Below the pieces are notes generated by a model. It was not told where the DNA came from. It was given only the letters and a program-made list of their open reading frames with translations, and searched no databases. This document shows, piece by piece, positions 1-6,581 of a DNA stretch of 9,481 nt (position 1 is its first letter; the number at the start of each line of letters is the position of its first letter). The translations under genes were made by a program, and so were the position numbers. This stretch comes from Chitinophagales bacterium (GTDB lineage Bacteria; Bacteroidota; Bacteroidia; Chitinophagales; Chitinophagaceae), in the NCBI GenBank assembly GCA_013297585.1, contig JAAFHG010000117.1, forward strand, positions 1-9,481, in the 5' to 3' direction.

Positions 1-1062
1 GTGGTAGCCAATGAGCAAAACATCACCATGTTTGAGGCGGTGAGTCGTGCAGGTGAGTTTGGCTTTAAAGGTGGTACGCTAGAAGCCTTGCAGAACTTCA
101 CAACAATGATTAAGTATTTTGGCACGTTGCTTAATGATAAAAATGCTTATGATGTGGCTGTGCAAGTAGGTAAGCATACCAACTTAGTAAAAGAATTATT
201 TACCGATAAAACACCAGAAGGATTAGCCAGATACGAGAACGTGCAAGAGCTTTTAAACTCAATAAAAGAATGGACCGAGACACCAGAAAATGAAGAAGAT
301 GGTGAGGTAGGTAATAAAGGCTTGGGTGCATTTCTGCAAAATGTAGCTTTATTTACAGATAGCGATAAGGACAAAGAGAATGAAGATGTTGTAAAATTGA
401 TGACAATTCATGCGGCAAAAGGTCTAGAGTTTGGTTGTGTGTTCGTTGGTGGCATTGAAGAAACTTTGTTTCCTAGTGCCATGAGCATTAATACCAGAGA
501 AGAACTAGAGGAAGAACGCAGATTGTTTTATGTGGCTATAACTAGGGCAAAAGATAGATTGTGGCTCACTTATGCTAATGCACGTTACCGTTTTGGGCAG
601 TTGGTACAAAACGAGCCAAGCCGCTTTTTAGAAGAAATGCCAGAAGCATTTTTAGATAAAACCTATGCTGGTGGCGGTGCAAGAAATCAAGGCATGAGTA
701 ACATGGGTACAGCATTTGAACGCATGAATAGAGGCTTTAGTGGCGGTAGCAGCAGTGGGCAAACAGACTTACGCTATGGTGCACCACCTGCTAAAAAACC
801 AGAAAACGCAAGGCCAAGTTATATGCAACCAGCAGCAATTAGTAAGCCAGCTGTTGCGGCTGTGCATGTACCATCAGAAAACTTTGTAGCTAGCGATACG
901 AGCGGTTTAGAAGCAGGACAAAGAGTAGAGCATCAAAAATTTGGATTTGGTACGGTAGCAAAGGTTGAAGGCTCTGCACATAATCCTATAGCCAATATCA
1001 ATTTTGATAATAATGGTGAGAAGAAAATAATGCTGAATTATGCGAAATTGAGGATATTGTAG
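1..1062 (+). CDS. UvrD/PcrA-type ATP-dependent DNA helicase, C-terminal part (5' end outside window)
   Basis: This is the C-terminal portion of a superfamily 1A 3'-5' DNA helicase, which unwinds DNA in nucleotide excision repair, mismatch repair and replication restart. Visible are helicase motif V (KLMTIHAAKGLEF, residues about 132-144) and motif VI (EEERRLFYVAITRAKDRL, about 170-187), with its ATP-contacting arginine. A low-complexity Gly/Ser/Pro/Ala linker (about 222-300) follows, then a small C-terminal domain (about 302-353: GQRVEHQKFGFGTV and NNGEKKIMLNYAKL) like the Tudor-type RNA-polymerase-binding tail of PcrA. Walker A and B (motifs I and II) are missing because they lie upstream of the window. 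The GTG at position 1 is simply the window edge: members are usually about 750-800 aa, so more than half the gene is not seen. PcrA and UvrD cannot be told apart from this part. The DUF4160 gene follows after 20 nt on the same strand. Confidence 0.93.
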   Translation: MVANEQNITMFEAVSRAGEFGFKGGTLEALQNFTTMIKYFGTLLNDKNAYDVAVQVGKHTNLVKELFTDKTPEGLARYENVQELLNSIKEWTETPENEEDGEVGNKGLGAFLQNVALFTDSDKDKENEDVVKLMTIHAAKGLEFGCVFVGGIEETLFPSAMSINTREELEEERRLFYVAITRAKDRLWLTYANARYRFGQLVQNEPSRFLEEMPEAFLDKTYAGGGARNQGMSNMGTAFERMNRGFSGGSSSGQTDLRYGAPPAKKPENARPSYMQPAAISKPAVAAVHVPSENFVASDTSGLEAGQRVEHQKFGFGTVAKVEGSAHNPIANINFDNNGEKKIMLNYAKLRIL

Positions 1063-1082
1063 TTGAAATAAATAGATGTTAA

Positions 1083-1313
1083 ATGCCAGAATTACTACGG
1101 ATATTTGGATTGCGTTTCTTTTTTTACAGTAATGACAACGAGCCACCACATGTGCATGTAAGAGGCGCAGATGGTGAAGCAAGATTTACCATAGACCCAG
1201 TAGATTGTATAGAAAATAAAGGTTTGAAAAATAAAGACATTTACTTAGCAGAATCTATCATAGAAGAGAATAAGAGTATTTTCCTAGCTAGATGGAATGA
1301 ATTTTTTAAATAA
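1083..1313 (+). CDS. DUF4160 domain protein (possible toxin-antitoxin-like partner)
   Basis: This is a 76-aa soluble protein recognised as DUF4160. The signature is at the N-terminus: FGLRFFFYSNDNEPPHVHV (residues 8-26), with the PPHVHV histidine pair, followed by a short strand (GEARFTI) and a closing helix that ends in ARWNEFF. The length is typical of the family and no membrane segment is visible. The biochemical function is unknown. The gene sits 20 nt after the helicase stop and 6 nt before a DUF2442 gene. That tandem pairing recurs in many bacterial genomes and has the size and spacing of a type II toxin-antitoxin module, but nothing in the sequence proves a toxin activity. The ATG used gives the whole domain, so the start is well fixed. 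Confidence 0.85.
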   Translation: MPELLRIFGLRFFFYSNDNEPPHVHVRGADGEARFTIDPVDCIENKGLKNKDIYLAESIIEENKSIFLARWNEFFK

Positions 1314-1319
1314 AATACT

Positions 1320-1589
1320 ATGAGCTTCTTTAACTATAATGCTATAAAAGCTTGGGTTGATAATAATAATATCTACGTGAAGCTTGATAACGGTAAAGAA
1401 TCATTTTTGCCTATCAATCGTTTTCGATTATTAGCAAATGCAACAACAGCGCAACTTAACCATATAGAAATTATAGATGGGTATGCACTGCATTGGCCAG
1501 ATTTAGATGAAGATTTAAGTATTGCTGGTTTTTTTGAAAATGATTCAGATAAAATTTCTGTTGAAATGAAGAAAGCTAACATAAATTAA
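1320..1589 (+). CDS. DUF2442 domain protein (partner of the DUF4160 gene)
   Basis: This 89-aa soluble protein is recognised as DUF2442 from the strand-rich core NNIYVKLDNGKESFLPINRF (residues about 16-35) and the strongly conserved closing motif GYALHWPDLDEDLSIAGFF (about 54-72). Its start lies 6 nt after the DUF4160 stop, so the two are almost certainly co-transcribed and probably translationally coupled. The family is small, its role is unknown, and some members carry an added helix-turn-helix. This one has only about 15 charged residues after the core, so no DNA-binding domain is evident. An antitoxin role is an inference from the pairing. The following gene starts 37 nt downstream on the same strand. 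Confidence 0.85.
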   Translation: MSFFNYNAIKAWVDNNNIYVKLDNGKESFLPINRFRLLANATTAQLNHIEIIDGYALHWPDLDEDLSIAGFFENDSDKISVEMKKANIN

Positions 1590-1626
1590 CTTGCATTAAT
1601 AAGGGGAAAAGGATAACACCTATTGT

Positions 1627-1983
1627 ATGGCAATTATAGCAAAACGTACACTTATATTCTTCGCTGCATCATTAATCATAGCCTTTTGCTACATGTATTT
1701 CTTCGTTATTCCTAATACTGATAAGCAATTGATTAAAAACTTTAATGAGGCAAATATTGCTGGAAGAATTGGGTCTGTTGAGATTATAAATCATGGCTTG
1801 GTTACAAGACTGAAAATGGAAAATAATCCAGTAGTTTTTAAGTTTTCACCATATGCAAATGGCTACAATAGATTTGAAGAATTTGCTAAAAAAGGAGATA
1901 GTATTGTAAAACCACCTTTATCCGACCTTTTAGTTTTGTTTAAAAACGATAAGGCATATGAGTACACTTTTGATAAAAAGTAA
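1627..1983 (+). CDS. small membrane-anchored protein of unknown function
   Basis: I do not recognise a family for this 118-aa protein. It begins with a short basic stretch (MAIIAKR) and one hydrophobic segment (residues about 8-28, TLIFFAASLIIAFCYMYFFV). This reads as an uncleaved membrane anchor rather than a signal peptide, because no clear small-residue cleavage site follows. The remaining 90 residues look like a small beta-rich soluble domain (IGSVEIINHG, VTRLKMENNPVVFKFSP) exposed outside the inner membrane, with a near-terminal motif GDSIVKPPLSDLLVLF. This resembles small Bacteroidota proteins in which a GDSI/KxxxSD stretch closes a beta-sandwich, but I cannot name it. It lies 37 nt after the DUF2442 gene and 17 nt before the IPExxxVDY gene, so it is probably in the same transcript. 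Confidence 0.7.
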   Translation: MAIIAKRTLIFFAASLIIAFCYMYFFVIPNTDKQLIKNFNEANIAGRIGSVEIINHGLVTRLKMENNPVVFKFSPYANGYNRFEEFAKKGDSIVKPPLSDLLVLFKNDKAYEYTFDKK

Positions 1984-2000
1984 CTATACCAGCATATAAG

Positions 2001-2435
2001 ATGAAACTACGCCTCAACATAGAAGAACTCAACGATGACTTTTTTGAAGAAACAAGGCTGCTAGGCATTATTGCACCATTAAAAAATTACCAGTTTTGCT
2101 GGCAGCTAAATAATTTGCTAGGTTTTAATTTTCGGTTAAATAACGATTACGAAATTCCTTTGCGACGTAAAGATAGAACCTACCATTTTTCCATTTACCA
2201 ATCACAAGAACCTAATAGTTTTTTAAGCCATTATTTGTACCACAACCATTGCGATGGTGAATATTTATTGCCTGAATTTAAGCATATGGATTTTCTATGG
2301 CTCATGAAAGGCGACTTGGTAGACGACGATAAATGCAATTGGATTCGTCAAGCCATTAAAACAATCAACGGTGTACAATTGGTAGCAGAATTAACCAATG
2401 AGCAAATAAAAACTAAAGGCAATATGGTATTTTAA
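2001..2435 (+). CDS. IPExxxVDY family protein
   Basis: This 144-aa soluble protein belongs to a Bacteroidota-restricted family named for its IPExxxVDY motif. Here the motif appears as LPEFKHMDF (residues 90-98), followed by the usual hydrophobic stretch and a Gly-Asp (LWLMKGD, 99-105). The N-terminus (RLNIEELNDDFFEETRLLGI) and the segment YQFCWQLNNLLGFNFRL (about 30-46) also match the family layout. There is no signal peptide, and the protein is expected in the cytoplasm. The function is unknown. The motif residues are conservatively replaced (I to L, V to M, Y to F), so this is a divergent member. It is the last gene of the tight run from position 1. A 106-nt gap without a clear hairpin separates it from the next gene. 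Confidence 0.85.
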   Translation: MKLRLNIEELNDDFFEETRLLGIIAPLKNYQFCWQLNNLLGFNFRLNNDYEIPLRRKDRTYHFSIYQSQEPNSFLSHYLYHNHCDGEYLLPEFKHMDFLWLMKGDLVDDDKCNWIRQAIKTINGVQLVAELTNEQIKTKGNMVF

Positions 2436-2541
2436 ATGCCTATTTGGACGTCTCAATAATGCAAAAAACCGTTAATAATTTTGGCAAATGTTTATCAGTA
2501 ACGTTTAGTGCTTTAATATTACACGATAAATATTTTTCGCC

Positions 2542-3309
2542 TTGATACAACGGCTACTTCTACTGCTTACTATTGTCATCCTCAGCTCGCTTTGCCAGCC
2601 TATTGCTGCGCAGTTTGTAACTATTACTGGCACGGTGTATGATATTTCTGCCCGTAAACCTTTAGAAGCTGTGGCCGTAATTAGCAAGTCTGGCCGAGGT
2701 ACTTTAACAGATTCTACAGGTCGCTATCGCATTTCTGTGTACAAAAATGATACTATTTGGTTTTCTTTATTAAACAAAAATACACAGCATTATGCTGTAG
2801 ATACGATTCGTAATCCCGATAACTTCGATATTAGCATTCACGTATACTCTGCATTATTACCAGAGGTAAAAGTGCGCAATAGCAACTACCGTTTAGATTC
2901 GCTACAGAACCGTAAAGACTATCAAAAATATTTCGACTTTAAAAAGCCTGGCATTACGCTTAGTCGCAACCAAAGCTATAACCCAGGAGGTGTTACCGTA
3001 GGGCTCGATTTAGAAGAATTCATTAATATATTTCGCTTTAAGCGCAACCGTAACCTGCAATATTTACAAAATAGGCTAGTGCAGCAAGAGCAGGATAAAT
3101 ATGTAAGTCATCGTTTTAATAAACTATTGGTACGTAAAATAACTAAGCTACAAAGTCCTGAAATTGACAGTTTTATGAAACAGTATCGCCCAAGTTACGA
3201 AGGGCTCCAATTTTTAAACGATCTCGAATTTGGTTATTACGTACAGCAGTGTTTTGAGCAATACAAAGCCGCAAAACAAAAAGGTAGCTTGCGTAAGCGA
3301 GATGAATAG
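2542..3309 (+). CDS. exported protein with CarboxypepD_reg-like domain, TTG start
   Basis: This 255-aa protein has a Sec signal peptide (hydrophobic LLLLLTIVILSSL, likely cut after residues 21-23, IAA, before Gln). A CarboxypepD_reg-like beta-sandwich follows at about 26-110, with the hallmark pattern ITGTVYDISARKPLEAVAV and then GTLTDSTGRYRISV. The rest (about 112-250) is charged and helical (YRLDSLQNRKDYQKYFDF, FRFKRNRNLQYLQNRL). It matches the common Bacteroidota exported proteins of this layout, probably acting in the periplasm or on the outer membrane; the function is unknown. Start choice: an in-frame stop at 2527-2529 precedes the gene and there is no Met within the first 200 residues. 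TTG at 2542 is therefore the only usual start that keeps the signal peptide. The next gene, also exported, begins 62 nt later. Confidence 0.85.
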   Translation: MIQRLLLLLTIVILSSLCQPIAAQFVTITGTVYDISARKPLEAVAVISKSGRGTLTDSTGRYRISVYKNDTIWFSLLNKNTQHYAVDTIRNPDNFDISIHVYSALLPEVKVRNSNYRLDSLQNRKDYQKYFDFKKPGITLSRNQSYNPGGVTVGLDLEEFINIFRFKRNRNLQYLQNRLVQQEQDKYVSHRFNKLLVRKITKLQSPEIDSFMKQYRPSYEGLQFLNDLEFGYYVQQCFEQYKAAKQKGSLRKRDE

Positions 3310-3310
3310 C

Positions 3311-3341
3311 TTGCTTTATATTTACAACGTAGTTACAATTT
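3311..3341 (+). promoter_or_regulatory. candidate Bacteroidota-type promoter
   Basis: A TTG at 3311-3313 stands 20 nt before TACAATTT at 3334-3341. This is compared with the Bacteroidota consensus TTG-N17-23-TAnnTTTG. The spacing fits, but the -7 element matches only four of its six fixed bases. It would give a leader of about 25 nt before the ATG at 3372. It is weak and offered only as a candidate. Confidence 0.25.
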
Positions 3342-3371
3342 TTAAGTCAAGCGAAAAACTAGAATTAATAC

Positions 3372-5780
3372 ATGAAAAGAATTAGCCTTCTGCTGGCCTT
3401 GCTTATCGTTGGTGTTTATAAGTTATCTGCACAACAAATAGATTCTATGATGAACCTATATGCAGAAAACTATCAGCAAGAAAAAATCCATATTCACTTC
3501 GATAAAAGCATTTACAACAAAGGCGAAACCATTTGGTACAAAGCCTACGTAATGACAGGTACTGAGCTTACCACGTATAGTAAAAATTTTTATTTTGATT
3601 GGTTTGATGATCAAGGAAAATTACTAAGTCACACATCAGCACCTATGTTCGAGGCATCTGCACGAGGCCAGTTTTTAGTGCCAGAAAAATATGCAGGCAA
3701 GTTGATTCACGCAAAAGCCTACACCAATTGGATGCTAAATTTCGATACCGCATTTTTATATAATAAAGATTTACGTATCGATCAGTCTCAAGCAACTGCA
3801 ACCAAAGTTGCGCCATTAAAATCTATTACTACCTTACAATTTTTACCAGAAGCAGGCGATTTGGTGGGCGGTCTCAGTCAGCGCATTGCCTTTTTAGCTA
3901 CCAATCAATTTGGCATACCAGTAAATGTAGTAGGAGCTTTAAAAAATGCAAAAAACGAACTTATTGATTCGTTTGGCACAGACCACGATGGTATGGGTAT
4001 TTTCTCATTAGACGTAAGTGCAAAAGAAACTTACACAGCCGTATGGACGGATGAAAACAAACAAGCACACACTACACCAATACCTGTAACTAGGCCAGCC
4101 GCAGCTACCCTGCAAGTACAGCCTTTGCGTAATAAAGTGTTGTTTGTAATAAAGCGTAGTGCCGATGCGCCAGATAATTTTAAAACACTGAATGCTATTG
4201 CACATATGAACCAGCATGAAGTGTATAAGTCTCGTGTAAATTTAACTGTTAAAGCATCTGGTGTGGGCGAAATACCTACGGCAGAATTACCAAGTGGTAT
4301 TTTACAAATAACCTTGTTTGACGCCAATTGGGTACCTATAGCAGAGCGTGTAGTATTTGTAAATAATAACGATTACGAGTTTTTCCCCGATGTGCGAGTG
4401 CTAGAAAAATCTACCAAGCCTAGAGGTAAAAATAAAATAGATGTGTATGTGTCTGATACTACTTTGTCAAACATGTCTATGGCTATAACCGATGCAGATT
4501 TACTAACTGATAATAGTAATACTATCATTTCACAATTATTATTAGCAGGCGATATAAAAGGCTACTTACACAATCCTGCCTATTATTTCTCTAGCGATGT
4601 AGATAGTGTGCGTCAGCATTTAGATTTAGTGATGCTTACACACGGCTGGCGCAGATTTAACTGGGCCGACATTGCAAAGGCACAACCGCCCGTAATTACC
4701 AATACTAAGGATACAGATTACCTACAAATTAAAGGCTCAGTATTTGGATTTACAAAAGCAAGTGGTGCACAATTGCCACCGTACATCAACCTTATTTTAC
4801 AGGCTAAAGATAGTAGCAAGCAATTTTTGTTTTTACCACTTACCAAGGCTGGTACTTTTTTGCAAAAGGGCATTACATTTTACGATACCATTAAAATTTA
4901 CTACCAGTTTAATGGCGATAAAAAATTAACCGACCGTGCAGAAGTACGTTTTAATGCAGGTCTTACACAAGCACCATCTAAACTGTTTGGTGCCATTGCA
5001 AACTCGCCGCTGCTATGGGGGCTAAAATCAATAGATAGTATTGCGCTTGCAAGAAGTAAGTTTTTTTACAACGAAAAACTGCGCTTAGATAAAATGATGG
5101 CTGCTGCTAACTTGCAAGAAGTAATAGTAAAATCTAGAACCAAAAGCCCTAAAGATATTTTAGATGAAAAATATGCTTCAGGCCTATTCTCTGGTGGCGA
5201 TGCTACACAATTTGATGTAGTAAACGATCCATTTGCAATGGGCGCTATGGACGTATTTAGCTACCTACAAGGCAGGGTAGCAGGGCTACAAATAAACAAT
5301 AGCGGCGGGCAAACCTCGCTTAGCTGGCGCGGTGGCACACCAGATGTTTTCTTAAACGAAATGCGTAGCGATATAGATCAAGTGAGAAATATTCCTATGA
5401 GTGATGTGGCTTACGTTAAAGTGTTTCGTCCACCATTTTTTGGCGCTTCCGGTGGTGGTGCTGGTGGTGCTATTTCTATTTATACCCGCAAAGGTGGCGA
5501 TGTAAAAAGTGCTCCTGGCCCTGGTGGCTTAGGTTACCAAACATTGGCTGGTTACACACCATATAAAGAGTTTTATAGCCCTAACTACAGTGTAAATAAC
5601 AATAGCCAGCCAGATGTACGTACCACGTTATATTGGAATCCTTATGTATTAACTGATAAGAAGAATAAAACCTACAAAATTGAGTTTTACAATAACGACA
5701 TCAGCAAAAGATTACGTGTAGTGCTTGAAGGTGTTAACTCTGATGGTAAATTGACTAGAATAGAGAAGGTATTGGAATAA
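3372..5780 (+). CDS. exported protein: macroglobulin-like N-terminus plus TonB-receptor plug domain, no barrel
   Basis: This 802-aa protein starts with a signal peptide (MKRISLLLALLIVGVYKLSA, cut before QQ). The N-terminal region (about 37-140) resembles an alpha-2-macroglobulin MG domain: KIHIHFDKSIYNKGETIWYKAYV, then GKLIHAKAYTNWML. The middle (about 150-570) looks like further beta-sandwich repeats and includes MLTHGWRRFNW near 418-428. From about 582 (LQEVIVKSR) to about 710 there is a TonB-dependent receptor plug: DVFSYLQGRVAGLQI, a carrier loop, and GGAISIYTRKGG at its end. Only about 90 residues follow, so the 22-strand barrel of a true receptor is absent. This layout is a recurrent Bacteroidota family; its partners and substrate are unknown, and an outer-membrane or periplasmic location is inferred. 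It ends 15 nt before a perfect palindrome, and its 3' end overlaps the opposing regulator frame by 69 nt. Confidence 0.88.
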   Translation: MKRISLLLALLIVGVYKLSAQQIDSMMNLYAENYQQEKIHIHFDKSIYNKGETIWYKAYVMTGTELTTYSKNFYFDWFDDQGKLLSHTSAPMFEASARGQFLVPEKYAGKLIHAKAYTNWMLNFDTAFLYNKDLRIDQSQATATKVAPLKSITTLQFLPEAGDLVGGLSQRIAFLATNQFGIPVNVVGALKNAKNELIDSFGTDHDGMGIFSLDVSAKETYTAVWTDENKQAHTTPIPVTRPAAATLQVQPLRNKVLFVIKRSADAPDNFKTLNAIAHMNQHEVYKSRVNLTVKASGVGEIPTAELPSGILQITLFDANWVPIAERVVFVNNNDYEFFPDVRVLEKSTKPRGKNKIDVYVSDTTLSNMSMAITDADLLTDNSNTIISQLLLAGDIKGYLHNPAYYFSSDVDSVRQHLDLVMLTHGWRRFNWADIAKAQPPVITNTKDTDYLQIKGSVFGFTKASGAQLPPYINLILQAKDSSKQFLFLPLTKAGTFLQKGITFYDTIKIYYQFNGDKKLTDRAEVRFNAGLTQAPSKLFGAIANSPLLWGLKSIDSIALARSKFFYNEKLRLDKMMAAANLQEVIVKSRTKSPKDILDEKYASGLFSGGDATQFDVVNDPFAMGAMDVFSYLQGRVAGLQINNSGGQTSLSWRGGTPDVFLNEMRSDIDQVRNIPMSDVAYVKVFRPPFFGASGGGAGGAISIYTRKGGDVKSAPGPGGLGYQTLAGYTPYKEFYSPNYSVNNNSQPDVRTTLYWNPYVLTDKKNKTYKIEFYNNDISKRLRVVLEGVNSDGKLTRIEKVLE

Positions 5781-6581
5781 ATGCATTACATCAATAACAA
5801 TAAAGCCATCCAAAATTTTGGATGGCTTTATTGTTTGTATAGACTTAGTAACGAGCAAAGTTATTAATCTCATATATATAACAAAAGTAAATAATATAAT
5901 TTTGTCATATTGGACATTTAATTTTTTTGCCAAACTTGCAAAGTGGGTTTCAACTGTTCTATTTGATATGTTAAGTATTGAGGAAATGGTACTATTGTTT
6001 ATATGAGGATGTGCAAGTGCAATTAGTTCTTTTTCACGACTACTGATACCATATTTCTCAAAAAAGTCATTTCTTTTCTTCATTTTATTATTAATTAAAT
6101 GTTCTCTAGTAGAAAGGTCATATCGTAATCTTAAATCTACATAGGGTTCATTGTTTTTTGCAGCATCCAAACAATTAGAAAGCGCATTCTTAGCTAAGCC
6201 GCCTATATCTAATATTTCATTATAAGGCGTACGGCTTATGGTTACAATATTCGGTTTATTTAAAAAACCAATCGCTTTAGATGCTATTAATTCATCAATA
6301 AGACTTTTTTCGAAATGCGTACTTACAGCAATAACTTTTATATTGTTATGAAATGACGTAATAAAGTCGGTTGTACTAAGCCCATCGAAGATTGGCATTT
6401 CAATATCAACTACTACTATTTCTGGTTCAGGCTTCTTATGACGTATGTAATCAATTGCTTTTATGCCATCGTTGGCCGTAGCAATTATCATATATCCATT
6501 TATTCTATTGATTTTTTCTACTAGGCTTTGTAATTGCAAAGGGTTGTCATCCACCACCATCACTACTTGGTATACCGCCAC
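5712..6581 (-). CDS. NarL/FixJ-type response regulator (LuxR HTH), probably frameshifted near its 3' end
   Basis: This is a two-component transcription regulator. The receiver domain (about 4-135) has the acidic pair D11-D12, phospho-acceptor D59 (VVVDIEMPIFDG), switch Ser87 (IAVSTHF) and Lys109 (GFLNKP), so it should be phosphorylatable. A linker leads to a LuxR-type helix-turn-helix (about 178-223: GISSREKELIAL, NISNRTVETHFASLAKKLNV). No histidine kinase lies nearby, so its partner and targets are unknown. GTG at 6581 is chosen because the first ATG (6560) would remove part of strand beta-1; a stop at 6594-6596 bars longer starts. After the HTH the frame runs about 55 residues further, through the terminator and into the opposing gene, which is abnormal. 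Loss of one AT from the repeat at 5872-5880 would instead give a normal tail ending in IYEINNFARY and a stop at 5845-5847, ten bases before the palindrome. Confidence 0.85.
   Translation of the reverse strand: MAVYQVVMVVDDNPLQLQSLVEKINRINGYMIIATANDGIKAIDYIRHKKPEPEIVVVDIEMPIFDGLSTTDFITSFHNNIKVIAVSTHFEKSLIDELIASKAIGFLNKPNIVTISRTPYNEILDIGGLAKNALSNCLDAAKNNEPYVDLRLRYDLSTREHLINNKMKKRNDFFEKYGISSREKELIALAHPHINNSTISSILNISNRTVETHFASLAKKLNVQYDKIILFTFVIYMRLITLLVTKSIQTIKPSKILDGFIVIDVMHLFQYLLYSSQFTIRVNTFKHYT
5796..5835. terminator. bidirectional terminator, perfect 40-bp palindrome
   Basis: Each arm is 20 bases (AACAATAAAGCCATCCAAAA and its exact reverse complement), centred between 5815 and 5816. The GC-containing part AAGCCATCC forms the stem, and the A4/T4 centre would form the loop. 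The T-rich outer arm gives a short U tract on either strand. It lies between convergent genes, 15 nt after the + strand stop at 5780. This is the expected place for a shared terminator. Confidence 0.85.
5872..5880. repeat. short AT dinucleotide tract inside the response-regulator 3' end
   Basis: This alternating AT run falls exactly where the regulator leaves homology to ordinary LuxR C-terminal tails. A change of one repeat unit (2 bp) in either direction brings in a nearby stop: an 11-codon tail stopping at 5845-5847 if one unit is lost, or an almost immediate TGA if one is gained. Confidence 0.5.

Noticed and set aside
1596..1612. AAGGGGAAAAGG as a Shine-Dalgarno sequence for the gene at 1627
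   Set aside because: The purine run ends about 15-25 nt before the ATG, too far for normal pairing, and Bacteroidota rarely use Shine-Dalgarno sites.
4008..4327. Two reverse-strand open frames inside the plug-domain gene
   Set aside because: They lie antisense to a well-supported 802-aa gene, have no recognisable motif, and are expected by chance.
5818..6006. Plus-strand 62-aa open frame inside the regulator
   Set aside because: It begins in the palindrome and is antisense to the receiver/HTH gene, with no features of its own.
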